From assembly GCF_025200925.1 (NCBI RefSeq), contig NZ_CP104174.1:2170001-2234000 (forward strand): a stretch of DNA of 64,000 nucleotides, given 5' to 3'. The notes below the pieces were generated by a model. That model searched no databases, was not told the origin of the DNA, and saw nothing but the letters and a program-made list of their open reading frames with translations. The translations under genes and the position numbers were made by a program. Within the stretch, counting starts at the first letter, position 1; each line of letters begins with the position of its first letter. This document shows positions 9,702 to 17,781 of the stretch, one piece after another. This stretch comes from Bradyrhizobium sp. CB1015. Lineage in GTDB: Bacteria; Pseudomonadota; Alphaproteobacteria; Rhizobiales; Xanthobacteraceae.

Positions 9702-10429
9702 GCAGCACAAAACCCGGCTTTATGGACAGTTTGGTGACCGCCGCCCGGGAAAACCCGCTTGCCGCAGCGCTGATCGGAGGCGGCGCGCTCTGGTTGCTTA
9801 CCGGCGATCAGAAGCTGAAGACTGCGGCGCGTTCGGCTGCGGAGGCAGTCGCACCCGTCGCCGAGATCGGGTCGCGCGGTGCGAGGTCGGCGGCATCTGC
9901 CGTCAAGCAGACCGTAGCGCCTCCGACCGCACCTGAAATGGACGACGACTCGCACGGCTTCGGAGAAACGTTTCGAGGCGCAAAAGCTGCCGCTTCCGAT
10001 GCCGTCTCGGGAACTGCCGACAGCATCCGCGATCGCTTCGACGAGGGCGTCGCCTTCGCGCAGGAGCAATTCGGCAAGCTCGGCGATTCTTTTCCGGATA
10101 AAGAAGCGATCGACAGCGCGAAATCGTCACTCACCGATATGCTTGAACGGCAACCCCTCGTGCTCGGTGTCGTGGGCGTCGCGATCGGTGCAGCCGTTGC
10201 AGGCGCGTTCCGCGCGTCCGAGCTCGAAAACAGATATATCGGCGACGTCAGCGACGATGTGAAGGCCGACCTGAATCGGCGCGCCGGTGCGGTCTCGCAG
10301 GCTCTGCGCGAAGCCTCCGATACGGTCGTCTCGGAAATCAGCGACACCAGCGCCGAAGTTGTTGATAGGGTCAAGCAAGCCGGAATGGACGCTGCGGCAG
10401 CTGCCCGTGCCGAGGTGAAGTCTCCTTGA
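9698..10429 (+). CDS. Hypothetical membrane-anchored protein, last gene of the DUF3618 operon
   Basis: A 243-residue protein. The start (FMDSLVTAARENPLAAALIG) contains a first hydrophobic patch that recurs in DUF3618-operon partners. A second hydrophobic segment lies near residue 155 (LVLGVVGVAIGAAVAGAF), preceded by a charged helix. The C-terminus is a long Ala/Asp/Val-rich helix. It shares the 'helix plus ENPLAAALIG' plan with the DUF3618 protein, suggesting the operon products interact in the membrane. Function unknown. Confidence 0.7.
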   Translation: MSSTKPGFMDSLVTAARENPLAAALIGGGALWLLTGDQKLKTAARSAAEAVAPVAEIGSRGARSAASAVKQTVAPPTAPEMDDDSHGFGETFRGAKAAASDAVSGTADSIRDRFDEGVAFAQEQFGKLGDSFPDKEAIDSAKSSLTDMLERQPLVLGVVGVAIGAAVAGAFRASELENRYIGDVSDDVKADLNRRAGAVSQALREASDTVVSEISDTSAEVVDRVKQAGMDAAAAARAEVKSP

Positions 10430-10527
10430 GCCGAAGAAAGCGGAAGGGCCGCCATCAATGGCGCGCCTCTTCGTGTCATCGGCGGCTCGCACGCAGGTCG
10501 CTACGGACTGGGCCGGCCTTCTGCTCT

Positions 10528-10791
10528 TCAGATCGCGCGCCGTTGTCGTCCGGCGAAGAGACCATACACAAAGAGGACGATGATGGCCCCGACGACCGCT
10601 CCGATCAGCCCGGCACCCTCTCCAGGACGGTACCAGCCTAGGGCTTGGCCAAGGTAGGTGGCAACGAAGGCGCCGACGATGCCAAGGATGGTCGTGAGGA
10701 TGAACCCGGAGGGTTCGTTGTCACCCGGCATGATGAATTTCGCGATGACACCCGCGATAAAGCCGATAATGATCGTCCAAATAATGCTCAT
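10528..10791 (-). CDS. GlsB/YeaQ/YmgE family stress-response membrane protein
   Basis: An 87-residue transglycosylase-associated protein family member with three transmembrane segments. The hallmark start IIWTIIIGFIAGVIAKFIMP is followed by GFILTTILGIVGAFVATYLG and a third GAIIVLFVYGLF helix. The family is induced by general stress but has no known activity. The start at 10791 has AGGAGG eight bases upstream. It lies 44 bp after the YidB-like gene and may share its EcfG-type promoter. Confidence 0.9.
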   Translation of the reverse strand: MSIIWTIIIGFIAGVIAKFIMPGDNEPSGFILTTILGIVGAFVATYLGQALGWYRPGEGAGLIGAVVGAIIVLFVYGLFAGRQRRAI

Positions 10792-10835
10792 TCTCCGTTC
10801 CTCCTGATCAATCAATGGCGACAATTACGAGGCCA

Positions 10836-11288
10836 TCAGCTCGGTAAACGTCCCTCAGGCGTGTACTTGTCGACGGCCTGCGGCAGCTCGCGCGACAACC
10901 TCGCGAGAATTTCCTGCTGGGAAAGCCCGGTCTCCTTCTCGAGTTTGTCGAGCACGTCGGGCCCGATCGCTTCCCGCAGTTGCGGGGGCGAGATATCCTT
11001 GTTCGGCCCCGAGCTGACCCACGACCGGGCCGCATCGCCGTGGCCGTTTTCGTTGAATCTCTCCAGGAGCTCGCCAATTCCTCCCTGCAATAGTCCTCCG
11101 ACACCTGCCCCGCTCAGCATGCCCGTCAGATTCCCGAGCAGGCCCCCGAGCGGTTGCTGGGCGCTTGCCGGTTCGAGGGATCCGGCCCCCGGACCTCTGA
11201 GCAGCTCCGCCAGCTTGTCCCGATTCTGATACCCGGCGATTGCGAGCAGTCCGAGAAGTGCGGTCATCGACGGCATTCCGCGGCTCAT
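10836..11288 (-). CDS. YidB family (DUF937) protein
   Basis: A 150-residue YidB-like protein. After the start MSRGMPSMTALLGLLAIAGY it has a Gly-rich middle (PLGGLLGNLTGMLSGAGVGG), then the conserved FNENGHGDAARSWVSSGPN and the C-terminal EIGP-type domain (LREAIGPDVLDKLEKETGL) that defines DUF937. The role is unknown; members are found in stress regulons. The ATG at 11288 has GGAG eight bases upstream. An EcfG-type promoter lies 33 bp before the start. Confidence 0.85.
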   Translation of the reverse strand: MSRGMPSMTALLGLLAIAGYQNRDKLAELLRGPGAGSLEPASAQQPLGGLLGNLTGMLSGAGVGGLLQGGIGELLERFNENGHGDAARSWVSSGPNKDISPPQLREAIGPDVLDKLEKETGLSQQEILARLSRELPQAVDKYTPEGRLPS

Positions 11289-11320
11289 CGTGAAACTCCA
11301 TGGTAGCGTCAAACATGTCG

Positions 11321-11345
11321 AACTCGGCCCGTTCGGTTCTGTTCC
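11321..11345 (-). promoter_or_regulatory. Candidate sigma-EcfG promoter of the YidB-like gene
   Basis: On the minus strand GGAAC (11345-11341) is followed after 17 bases by GTT (11323-11321), 32 bp upstream of the YidB start. The downstream context GAGTTCGAC is the same as in the promoter at 7548-7572. Confidence 0.65.
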
Positions 11346-11432
11346 TGAAGCTTGCCTTTCAGCTTGCCGAATCCGGCGCGGGGCATTTGGAAACGGCGCA
11401 ATGAGCAGCCAATCAAGCTGGAGGGCGCCGAT

Positions 11433-11912
11433 CTAATCCCAGAATGGAACGGCCGGGCGGGCGATCATCAGCCATAAGATCATCAGCACGGCTGCGAACG
11501 CCGGAAAGCCGAAGGCGAACCACCACCGGAAGAGATGGTGATACCGGGCGGGCAGCTCGCTCTTGCTGGCGACCGCTGCGACGGCGAGATCGCGCATCTG
11601 CATCTGCATCCAGACCACCGGCAGCCAGAAGGCGCCGGTCACGAGATACAGTGCAATCGACGCCGCCACCCAGCCGTCGCCGAGGGAATACCCGCTCGAC
11701 CAGGCGAGCCACGTGCCGGTGATTGGCTGCAGGATCACGGCACTTGCCGTGAACAGGAAGTCGGCCAGCACCACCGTCCGTGCAACGCCGGCGATCTCGC
11801 GCGGGTCGCCGCGCAGATGCGCCACCAGCATGAAGAAGGCGATGCCGGCCCCGGTGCCGAGCAGCACGGCCGCACCGATGATGTGCGCCATCTTCACGAG
11901 GAAGTAGAGCAT
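11433..11912 (-). CDS. DUF2269 family integral membrane protein
   Basis: A 159-residue protein with four transmembrane helices. The start LVKMAHIIGAAVLLGTGAGI is typical of DUF2269, followed by VVLADFLFTASAVILQPITG, a third helix ending WLPVVWMQMQMRDLA, and FPAFAAVLMILWLMIARP at the end. Function unknown. Its ATG overlaps the stop codon of the upstream oxidoreductase (TGATG), so the two are co-translated; the pair is common in proteobacteria. Confidence 0.85.
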   Translation of the reverse strand: MLYFLVKMAHIIGAAVLLGTGAGIAFFMLVAHLRGDPREIAGVARTVVLADFLFTASAVILQPITGTWLAWSSGYSLGDGWVAASIALYLVTGAFWLPVVWMQMQMRDLAVAAVASKSELPARYHHLFRWWFAFGFPAFAAVLMILWLMIARPAVPFWD

Positions 11913-13186
11913 CAGCGATCCTCCCGGATCGCCATGGCGACCAGGTTGAGCATGATCACCGGCCAGATCTTCAGCATTGGGCCGAGCGGATCGGCCCACA
12001 GTCGCGGCACCAGGACGGTGCCGATCACGGCATAGGTGAGCGAGATGATCAGTGCTGCCCAGAGTCCGTAGCGGCTCAGAGGCCGCCAGAGAATGGCAAG
12101 GCCGATGACGATGTCAGCGAGCGCGCCGGCCGTGACGACGAGCGCCGCGACGTTCCCTTGCAGGCCGCCTTCAAGCAGCAACGACATGCCGATATTCCAG
12201 CCCGCGCTCAGCGAGATGATGCCTGTGGCGATCCAGAACGCGCCGAAGACGCCGAAAATCAGCGGCTTGAGCGCATACAGGCGTGCGAACCAGCGTTCCT
12301 GCACCGAGGCGGGCTCGCGTGCGAGCGCGACTTCGAGGTCGCGCGGTGGAGTGCCGGTCAACCGACGCCAGGGCTCGGGATCGCCGGTCGCACCGCGGCG
12401 CATTTCCGCCTGTGCCGTCGTGTTGATGGGCGTTCGCCATCCCAGCATCTGCGCAACGTCTCCCGCGCGATAAGCAACCGAAGCCACCCAGGATGGCAGC
12501 TGCAGGCGGTACGCCGGCCTCCAGCGCAGCCAGGCCCGAAACAGCGCGACCGCATCGCTGAAGGCGATCTGCCGTGGGCCGGCCAGATCGATGGCGACGC
12601 GGGAAGGCGCGCCCGGCTGCAGGAAGAACAGCACGGTCTCAACGACGTCGTCGAGATGCACCGGTTGAATCGCCGCCGTGTCGGGCATGACCGGCAGAAC
12701 CGGCAGCGCCGCCAATCCTCGCAACAGTGCGCTGCCGCCATAGGCGGCGCGGCCGATCACGACGGAGGGTCGCAGGATGACCCAATCGAGGTCGCGCGCC
12801 ATCAAGGCGGCTTCGCCCTCCCGCTTGGTCCGAGAAAAATCGCTGGGGGCATCGACATTGCTGCCGATCGCCGAGAACAGGATCACGCGGCGGACGCCTG
12901 CGCTCTCGCAGGCGCTGTAGAGTGCCGCGCTTCCGGCGACATGAACCCCGTGCAGATCCCGTCCCTGCAGCGCTCCGGCCGCGTTGATCACCGCATCGAT
13001 GCCCGCAAGGACGCCCTTCCATTGCGAGGGGTCGGCGGTGCGGGCGACGTCGAGGCTGATATGGCGCCGATCGCGCTCTGCAGCCGGGTGACGTGACACC
13101 GATATACATTCGTGGCCCTCGGCCGACAGCCTGGCGTGGATCGCCGAGCCGAGAAACCCTGTACCGCCAACGAGGAGAATTCGCAT
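11912..13186 (-). CDS. NAD(P)H-binding SDR-like protein fused to a DoxX-like membrane domain
   Basis: A 424-residue fusion. Residues 1-290 form an atypical short-chain dehydrogenase with the nucleotide-binding motif ILLVGGTGFLGSAI and the NmrA/complex-I-NDUFA9-like segments VILFSAIGSNVDAPSDF and WVILRPSVVIG. From about 310 to the end there are four transmembrane helices (LKPLIFGVFGAFWIATGIIS onwards) of the DoxX-like type. The substrate is unknown; a membrane redox role is inferred. The start has AAGGAG seven bases upstream. It is co-translated with the DUF2269 gene and divergent from a LuxR regulator. Confidence 0.85.
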   Translation of the reverse strand: MRILLVGGTGFLGSAIHARLSAEGHECISVSRHPAAERDRRHISLDVARTADPSQWKGVLAGIDAVINAAGALQGRDLHGVHVAGSAALYSACESAGVRRVILFSAIGSNVDAPSDFSRTKREGEAALMARDLDWVILRPSVVIGRAAYGGSALLRGLAALPVLPVMPDTAAIQPVHLDDVVETVLFFLQPGAPSRVAIDLAGPRQIAFSDAVALFRAWLRWRPAYRLQLPSWVASVAYRAGDVAQMLGWRTPINTTAQAEMRRGATGDPEPWRRLTGTPPRDLEVALAREPASVQERWFARLYALKPLIFGVFGAFWIATGIISLSAGWNIGMSLLLEGGLQGNVAALVVTAGALADIVIGLAILWRPLSRYGLWAALIISLTYAVIGTVLVPRLWADPLGPMLKIWPVIMLNLVAMAIREDR

Positions 13187-13406
13187 GATTGCTCCTTCGA
13201 TCGGCAACCGAATGCCGACAAACGGCTGATCTCCATCGGAGTGACAAGGCGGGGCCACGGCCCTTGTTCCTCCAGACGGAACCGGTTAGCCCGACGAACC
13301 TACTGGCTCGGTGCCGCAAGACCCGAGATAGATGAGTCATTCACGCCATCGAGAGCCGCTGCTACAAATCGGCACAAGCCAAAAGGAAAGCGACCGGGAG
13401 AGTGCG

Positions 13407-14195
13407 ATGCGGCCCAACGGGACAGGTTCAGGCGTTGCGGCCGGCGATGTCACGCCCGCGGTGCTCGCCATCGGCCGCTCCGATTTTCCCGATGTCCTCA
13501 TCGACACGCTGCGCCGGCAGGCGGATGTCGGCCATTGCATGGTGTTCGCGCTGAGCCGGGCCGGCGCGGCAAGCTGCCTGCTCGATGCCGGCAACATCCC
13601 GATCGGCGGCGATCTCGGCGCCGCCTATGCCGGCCGGTTTCACGAAACGGATCCCAACCGCGATGCGCTGTTCGAACGCGAGGGCGACGCGCCGATCGTG
13701 CTGCCGCACTTCGCACCGCGCATGTACGGCGCGCGCTACCGCAAGATCTTCTTCCAGGATTCCGGCATCGTCGACAAATGCTCGACCGCGATCTGGGCCA
13801 GCGATACCTGCTTCTACGTCAACTTCTATCGCATCGCCGCGCAGGGCCGCTTCAGCGCCGTCCAGCGCAAGCGGCTCGGGGCAATCGCGCCGGCGATCGC
13901 AGCCAGCGTCGCGCGCCATTTCCAGCAGGCCGAGATCGTGACGCCCGACCAGAACCTCGCCGCGTTGTTCGCGACGCGCAAGCCGCTCGCCGGGCTCACC
14001 CCGCGCGAGCAGGAGGTCTGCCGCCGCATTCTGGCAGGCTTCAGCTCGGAGGCGATCTCGCAGGCGCTCGGCATCAGCCTGCATTCGACGCTGACCTACC
14101 GCAAGCGCGCCTATGAGCGGCTCGGCATCTCCTCGCAGAGCGAGCTGTTTGCGATCGCGCTGCGCCTGCTGACGGGTCCGCGCGGCCTGAACTGA
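13407..14195 (+). CDS. LuxR-family helix-turn-helix transcriptional regulator
   Basis: A 262-residue regulator. The C-terminal GerE-type HTH is clear (LTPREQEVCRRILAGFSSEA ... YRKRAYERLGISSQSELFAI). The N-terminal ~170 residues have no autoinducer-domain motif that I recognise and probably sense an unknown signal. I chose the ATG at 13407 (GGGAG six bases upstream); an ATG 25 codons earlier has no ribosome binding site. It is divergent from the NAD(P)-binding/DUF2269 pair and may control it. Confidence 0.85.
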   Translation: MRPNGTGSGVAAGDVTPAVLAIGRSDFPDVLIDTLRRQADVGHCMVFALSRAGAASCLLDAGNIPIGGDLGAAYAGRFHETDPNRDALFEREGDAPIVLPHFAPRMYGARYRKIFFQDSGIVDKCSTAIWASDTCFYVNFYRIAAQGRFSAVQRKRLGAIAPAIAASVARHFQQAEIVTPDQNLAALFATRKPLAGLTPREQEVCRRILAGFSSEAISQALGISLHSTLTYRKRAYERLGISSQSELFAIALRLLTGPRGLN

Positions 14196-14256
14196 GGGAT
14201 ATTGGTCCGCGATTGTTGACCAAAAGCGGAGGTGCCCGAAAAATCGATATATTCGA

Positions 14257-15018
14257 ATGAATTCGTTAAACCCGCCGAAGTGGAGTCCCCTGTATCAGTT
14301 TGGAGATACGCTAGGTTGGGCGAAAGAGATGCTGGCCACCATATCTCGCGGCTCCTCGGTGCAACCTTCGCTTGTCGATAGAATCCAGCTGTGGCTTTCA
14401 AAAAGCCGCATGATCGATGGCCTTTGGATCGGAACTCTATCGGATGATCCCGAGCGGGCTCTGCAACGCGTTGAAGCCGCGCTTCGGCTGATCGAACGGT
14501 CTTCTCCTCTTCATCACCAGCGGGTCAAGAAGAGCCTTTCTCGAATCTGGGTGCGGCTGGTTCCACACGGCGCAGGCTGCTATCAGCATTCCCTGAACGC
14601 GTGCCTGCTTGACCCGCGCGTCGTTGCTTCCGAAACCACGACGATCGAATGGATCGCGTCCGCCATCGTTCATGAGGCGACCCATGCACGGCTCGAGAAC
14701 TGGGGAATCCGCTACGACGAAGCCGCCCGCCTCCGGATCGAGCGAATCTGCGCGACAAGAGAGCTCGATTTTACCCGCCATCTGACGGGCGTTGATGCCT
14801 TGCAGGAGGAGATCGCGCAGAGGCTCGATTTGTGCCGTGACGAAAGCACCTACTATACGGATCAGAATATGCTGCAGAGCATGGACGAAGGCGCCGTGGA
14901 AGCGCTCCGTCATCTGCAAACGCCGGAATGGGCCATATCTCTCCTGTTCAGGGTGAGAGATTTGCGCCTTGGATTCCGCCGGTTCACACGACGCATAGCC
15001 GGTGTTCTGGTGCGATGA
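14257..15018 (+). CDS. Uncharacterised protein with an HExxH zinc-site motif
   Basis: A 253-residue protein that I do not recognise. The key feature is IVHEATHARLENWGIRYDEA near residue 145, an HExxH motif followed after some 20 residues by Glu-rich helices, as in gluzincin-like metallopeptidases or inactive relatives. The N-terminal half is helical; there is no signal peptide or membrane segment, so it should be cytoplasmic. The base composition is slightly lower in GC than that of its neighbours. It follows the LuxR gene by 61 bp on the same strand. Confidence 0.6.
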   Translation: MNSLNPPKWSPLYQFGDTLGWAKEMLATISRGSSVQPSLVDRIQLWLSKSRMIDGLWIGTLSDDPERALQRVEAALRLIERSSPLHHQRVKKSLSRIWVRLVPHGAGCYQHSLNACLLDPRVVASETTTIEWIASAIVHEATHARLENWGIRYDEAARLRIERICATRELDFTRHLTGVDALQEEIAQRLDLCRDESTYYTDQNMLQSMDEGAVEALRHLQTPEWAISLLFRVRDLRLGFRRFTRRIAGVLVR

Positions 15019-15292
15019 TCGCGGCTCTGACCACCATTCGCGAAGCTCGCGCACGCGGCGCGGCCAAACGTCTGGCGAACTCGAGCTAACCCGACGACCG
15101 CTTCTCGGCAGCCGACGCGATTTTCTCCAGGACGGCGTTGGTGTGCCGCAGCTCGACCAGCCGTTGTTCGCACATCTCGATCATCATCCGCCCGGGCGCC
15201 GGCGCGCCCTTCGGCAACAAAGCCAGATCAGCGCTGACAGAAAGACACCGGCAGCGAGCCCCTTGGGCAAAAATTAACGTTGCGCGACCAAC

Positions 15293-15709
15293 ATGCTCGA
15301 CATGCATTCCGAATGGCGTCGTCAACTGCCCTATCTGGTTCACACCAACAGAGAGCTCAGCCTGATGCTCCAGGGCGCCAAGCCCCTCGCATATTTCATG
15401 GATATCGTCGGCCAGGAGCCGGACATTTGTATTCGGTATTGGCGCATGTTCGACCGGCACGTCGCTGCAGGCCGCCTGACGAAGCGCGAGCTTATCGAGC
15501 CATGTCCTGGGGCGCCACAACTCGAATATCGGATGCTGTTCTACACATTGGCCGGTCACGAGTGGCGGATCGACGCCATGCTTGCGCTGCTGAACGAGCC
15601 GGGAGCTTGGTGCGATGATCGCGAACGGCGCTTCGGCGAATTGCTCGGCTACGAGACCTGGCAGATCGACCATTGGCTGACGCATGGTCGCTCGCCGACC
15701 GACGCTTAG
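15293..15709 (+). CDS. Conserved hypothetical protein
   Basis: A 138-residue protein rich in Trp, Arg and Leu (YLVHTNRELSLMLQGAKPLA; GHEWRIDAMLALLNEPGAWC). It has no signal peptide, no membrane helix and no motif I can name. Codon use looks like that of a real gene. The stretch 15019-15292 before it holds nothing certain; an AT-rich patch at 15270-15280 may be its promoter. Confidence 0.5.
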   Translation: MLDMHSEWRRQLPYLVHTNRELSLMLQGAKPLAYFMDIVGQEPDICIRYWRMFDRHVAAGRLTKRELIEPCPGAPQLEYRMLFYTLAGHEWRIDAMLALLNEPGAWCDDRERRFGELLGYETWQIDHWLTHGRSPTDA

Positions 15710-16330
15710 CTTGCTTTCCCTATGAATGCCCACGGCTGCCACACGCCGGCAATCTTGCAGCGCTCGACGATCGCCGCGCTATGCGGAAAGTCGGGAACGA
15801 TAGGGCGCGGTGAGCAGCAGCATGAACAGCGCTCGTTCGGCCTGGTATTTTGCGGCCGGTCGACTGGATTCGCGGCCCTGCATCACCACCGCGCCTTGAA
15901 CGGTGCAGACGCTCCAGCTCCATGTCCTGCGCCTGCGCTGCGCCAAGGTCACTTGAAAAATCGGAAATTCCGGTCCCACCATCGCCGCCGCTTCTCGCCA
16001 GACATCCAATTTGGGTGGAGTTGAACCCGGAGGGTCGGCCTGTGTCTTCACCCATTTGGGTGAAGCGGAGCTTGCCCCTGCCAGGGCAGCGCTGTTGCAT
16101 TTGAGACCTTTTCCCTGCGGCCATCCTTCGAGACGCCCGCTTGGGGCGGGCCCTCAGGATGAGGGCGGAGTGCGCGGGGCAGCAGTTTCAACGGGGCACT
16201 GACGCTGATGAGCCTCATCCCGAAGGAGGCGCCTCAGCGCCGTCTCGAAGGACGAGGCGTGCGCGCAGCCAGAAGTCATATGCGATGGCCCTGCCTGCGA
16301 AGGGCATGGCTCTGGTTCACAAGTCCGGCG
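15710..16330. other. Gene-poor region with possible degraded minus-strand coding and a dispersed repeat pair
   Basis: No intact gene is supported. On the minus strand short segments in different frames between about 15720 and 16050 look protein-like (for example AAIVERCKIAGVWQPWAF in one frame and KYQAERALFMLLLTAPYRS in another), compatible with a frameshifted remnant of an unrecognised gene. The right half contains the repeat listed at 16122-16256. Confidence 0.4.
16122..16256. repeat. Two inverted copies of a dispersed palindromic repeat
   Basis: Copy one (16122-16163, minus orientation) and copy two (16211-16256, plus orientation) both read CCTCATCCYGA..., continue through a GC-rich loop and end with GTCTCGAAGGAYGAGG or its near equivalent. 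Such elements are scattered in Bradyrhizobium intergenic DNA and may form transcription-terminating hairpins. Confidence 0.7.
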
Positions 16331-17524
16331 TCAGTCTCTCAGCGGCAATTTGGGGATCGCACCGAAGAGTGCAGCTGCGCTCTTCTGGTTTCGCGTTCCG
16401 GTCTTGGCGAGGACGGCCTTGACCTGCGTGCGGATCGTTTCGCGACTGAGTCCGTGATGTGCCGCGATGTCGCCGATGGTCTGTCCCTGCGCAATTCCGC
16501 GCGCTACGCGCGCCTCGCTCGGGGTGAGATCGAACAGGCCACGAATGATGGCCAAGCTCGGTGCCTGCGAGGCGGCGACCGGCGTCGCGATGAGGAGGCC
16601 AACCGCCCCATCGAAGAGATCGCGAGCTTCGCCCGGCATCGCAACGAGATGAAGGACCACCCGATCGAGATCACTGGTGCGACGCGCGGCGAAGGAGCAC
16701 ACGGCCTTGTCCGGCGCATCGAGTTGAGCAAGGCCGGCGCGCAGCAGGGTGTCGGCCGCGCGGTCCTTGATGGCGATCCGGTCTTTCGGCAACCATTGCA
16801 GAAGATCCGTCATGGCTTCGATCAAGGCGTTCGCTGCCAGGACCCGCCCCGAGCGCGTGATCGCGAGGGCCGGCAAGCCGACCAGCGACAATGCCTCGGT
16901 TGCCGCCCGCATCCGGGTAAGGCGCCAGCGCGTCGACAGCAGAGCCGCCCGCGCGAGATGGGGGCGAAAGCGGTCGAGAAAATCGAGGTCCTGCCGCGAA
17001 AAGGCGGGCCGGCCGGCCAGTCTTTCCATGTGGAAGACGATGATCTCGCCGGACGGGCTGCGGACCGCCGTCGCGCAAGCGTGCTCGAAACCCCACTTCT
17101 TGTTCCATTCCACCCGATATGGATCGCGCTCCCATTCCTCCGGCGAAAACGCCTCGTGCTCGCCGACGAAGCCGGGATGATCGAGCGCCAGGAGTCGCGG
17201 GGTCGTCTCCGTCCGGCTGGAGAGGTCGCTACGCAGGAACGCCGCGAAGGCCTCGCGGATCGACGGCGACGTCACGACACCATTCCAGACACCGGACCAC
17301 TGATCGGAGTCCGTGGTGATCATGACCATGCCATGGGCGCCCGCGGAATGAGCGATCTTCTCCAGGACGTCCGGCCAGAGCTCCGGAACGGTCGCTGCCT
17401 CGTGGATGCGGTCCACGATCTGCTCGAAATCGATGCCCGTCATTGTCACCGCTAGATCGATCAGGCTTGCAGCCGCGCGGCGTGCACGCCCGCTTGAGCC
17501 TTGTGCTTCGCTCGTCCAAGCCAT
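16331..17524 (-). CDS. LuxR-family transcriptional regulator with long sensor domain
   Basis: A 397-residue regulator. The HTH is C-terminal (LTPSEARVARGIAQGQTIGD ... HHGLSRETIRTQVKAVLAKTGTR). The ~320-residue N-terminal part starts near DFEQIVDRIHEAATVPELWP, a start shared by many rhizobial LuxR proteins of unknown ligand. The start at 17524 has AAGGGG upstream; a later Met (17443) would remove 27 basic residues and is also possible. It is divergent from the P450 gene at 17782, which it may regulate. Confidence 0.85.
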   Translation of the reverse strand: MAWTSEAQGSSGRARRAAASLIDLAVTMTGIDFEQIVDRIHEAATVPELWPDVLEKIAHSAGAHGMVMITTDSDQWSGVWNGVVTSPSIREAFAAFLRSDLSSRTETTPRLLALDHPGFVGEHEAFSPEEWERDPYRVEWNKKWGFEHACATAVRSPSGEIIVFHMERLAGRPAFSRQDLDFLDRFRPHLARAALLSTRWRLTRMRAATEALSLVGLPALAITRSGRVLAANALIEAMTDLLQWLPKDRIAIKDRAADTLLRAGLAQLDAPDKAVCSFAARRTSDLDRVVLHLVAMPGEARDLFDGAVGLLIATPVAASQAPSLAIIRGLFDLTPSEARVARGIAQGQTIGDIAAHHGLSRETIRTQVKAVLAKTGTRNQKSAAALFGAIPKLPLRD

Positions 17525-17781
17525 TGATAACAATCCCCTTCAGGGGAACTCAATTGCTACTATTTCCCGAGTGTGCTCGGGTGGACGCCTCCTAAAGTTC
17601 GTGTTTACATCCTAACCATTTGAAAATTCGATGGTTTGTCCTTGGCGGCGGGCCGCTGGTCGCTGATCTGCACTGCGCGTGCTGGCCTCTTGCCGAGGCC
17701 GCCGGTCCCAATCGCTGGGGACAGACGGCGGCTCGCGAAGGCGCTAGCTTTGGCGCCGGGGAAACGACAAGGGAGCGAAGC

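Noticed and set aside
15160..15275. Short minus-strand membrane-like peptide (AAGVFLSALIWLCC) and a 33-codon frame next to it
   Set aside because: Both are too short, overlap each other's start and have no good start site.
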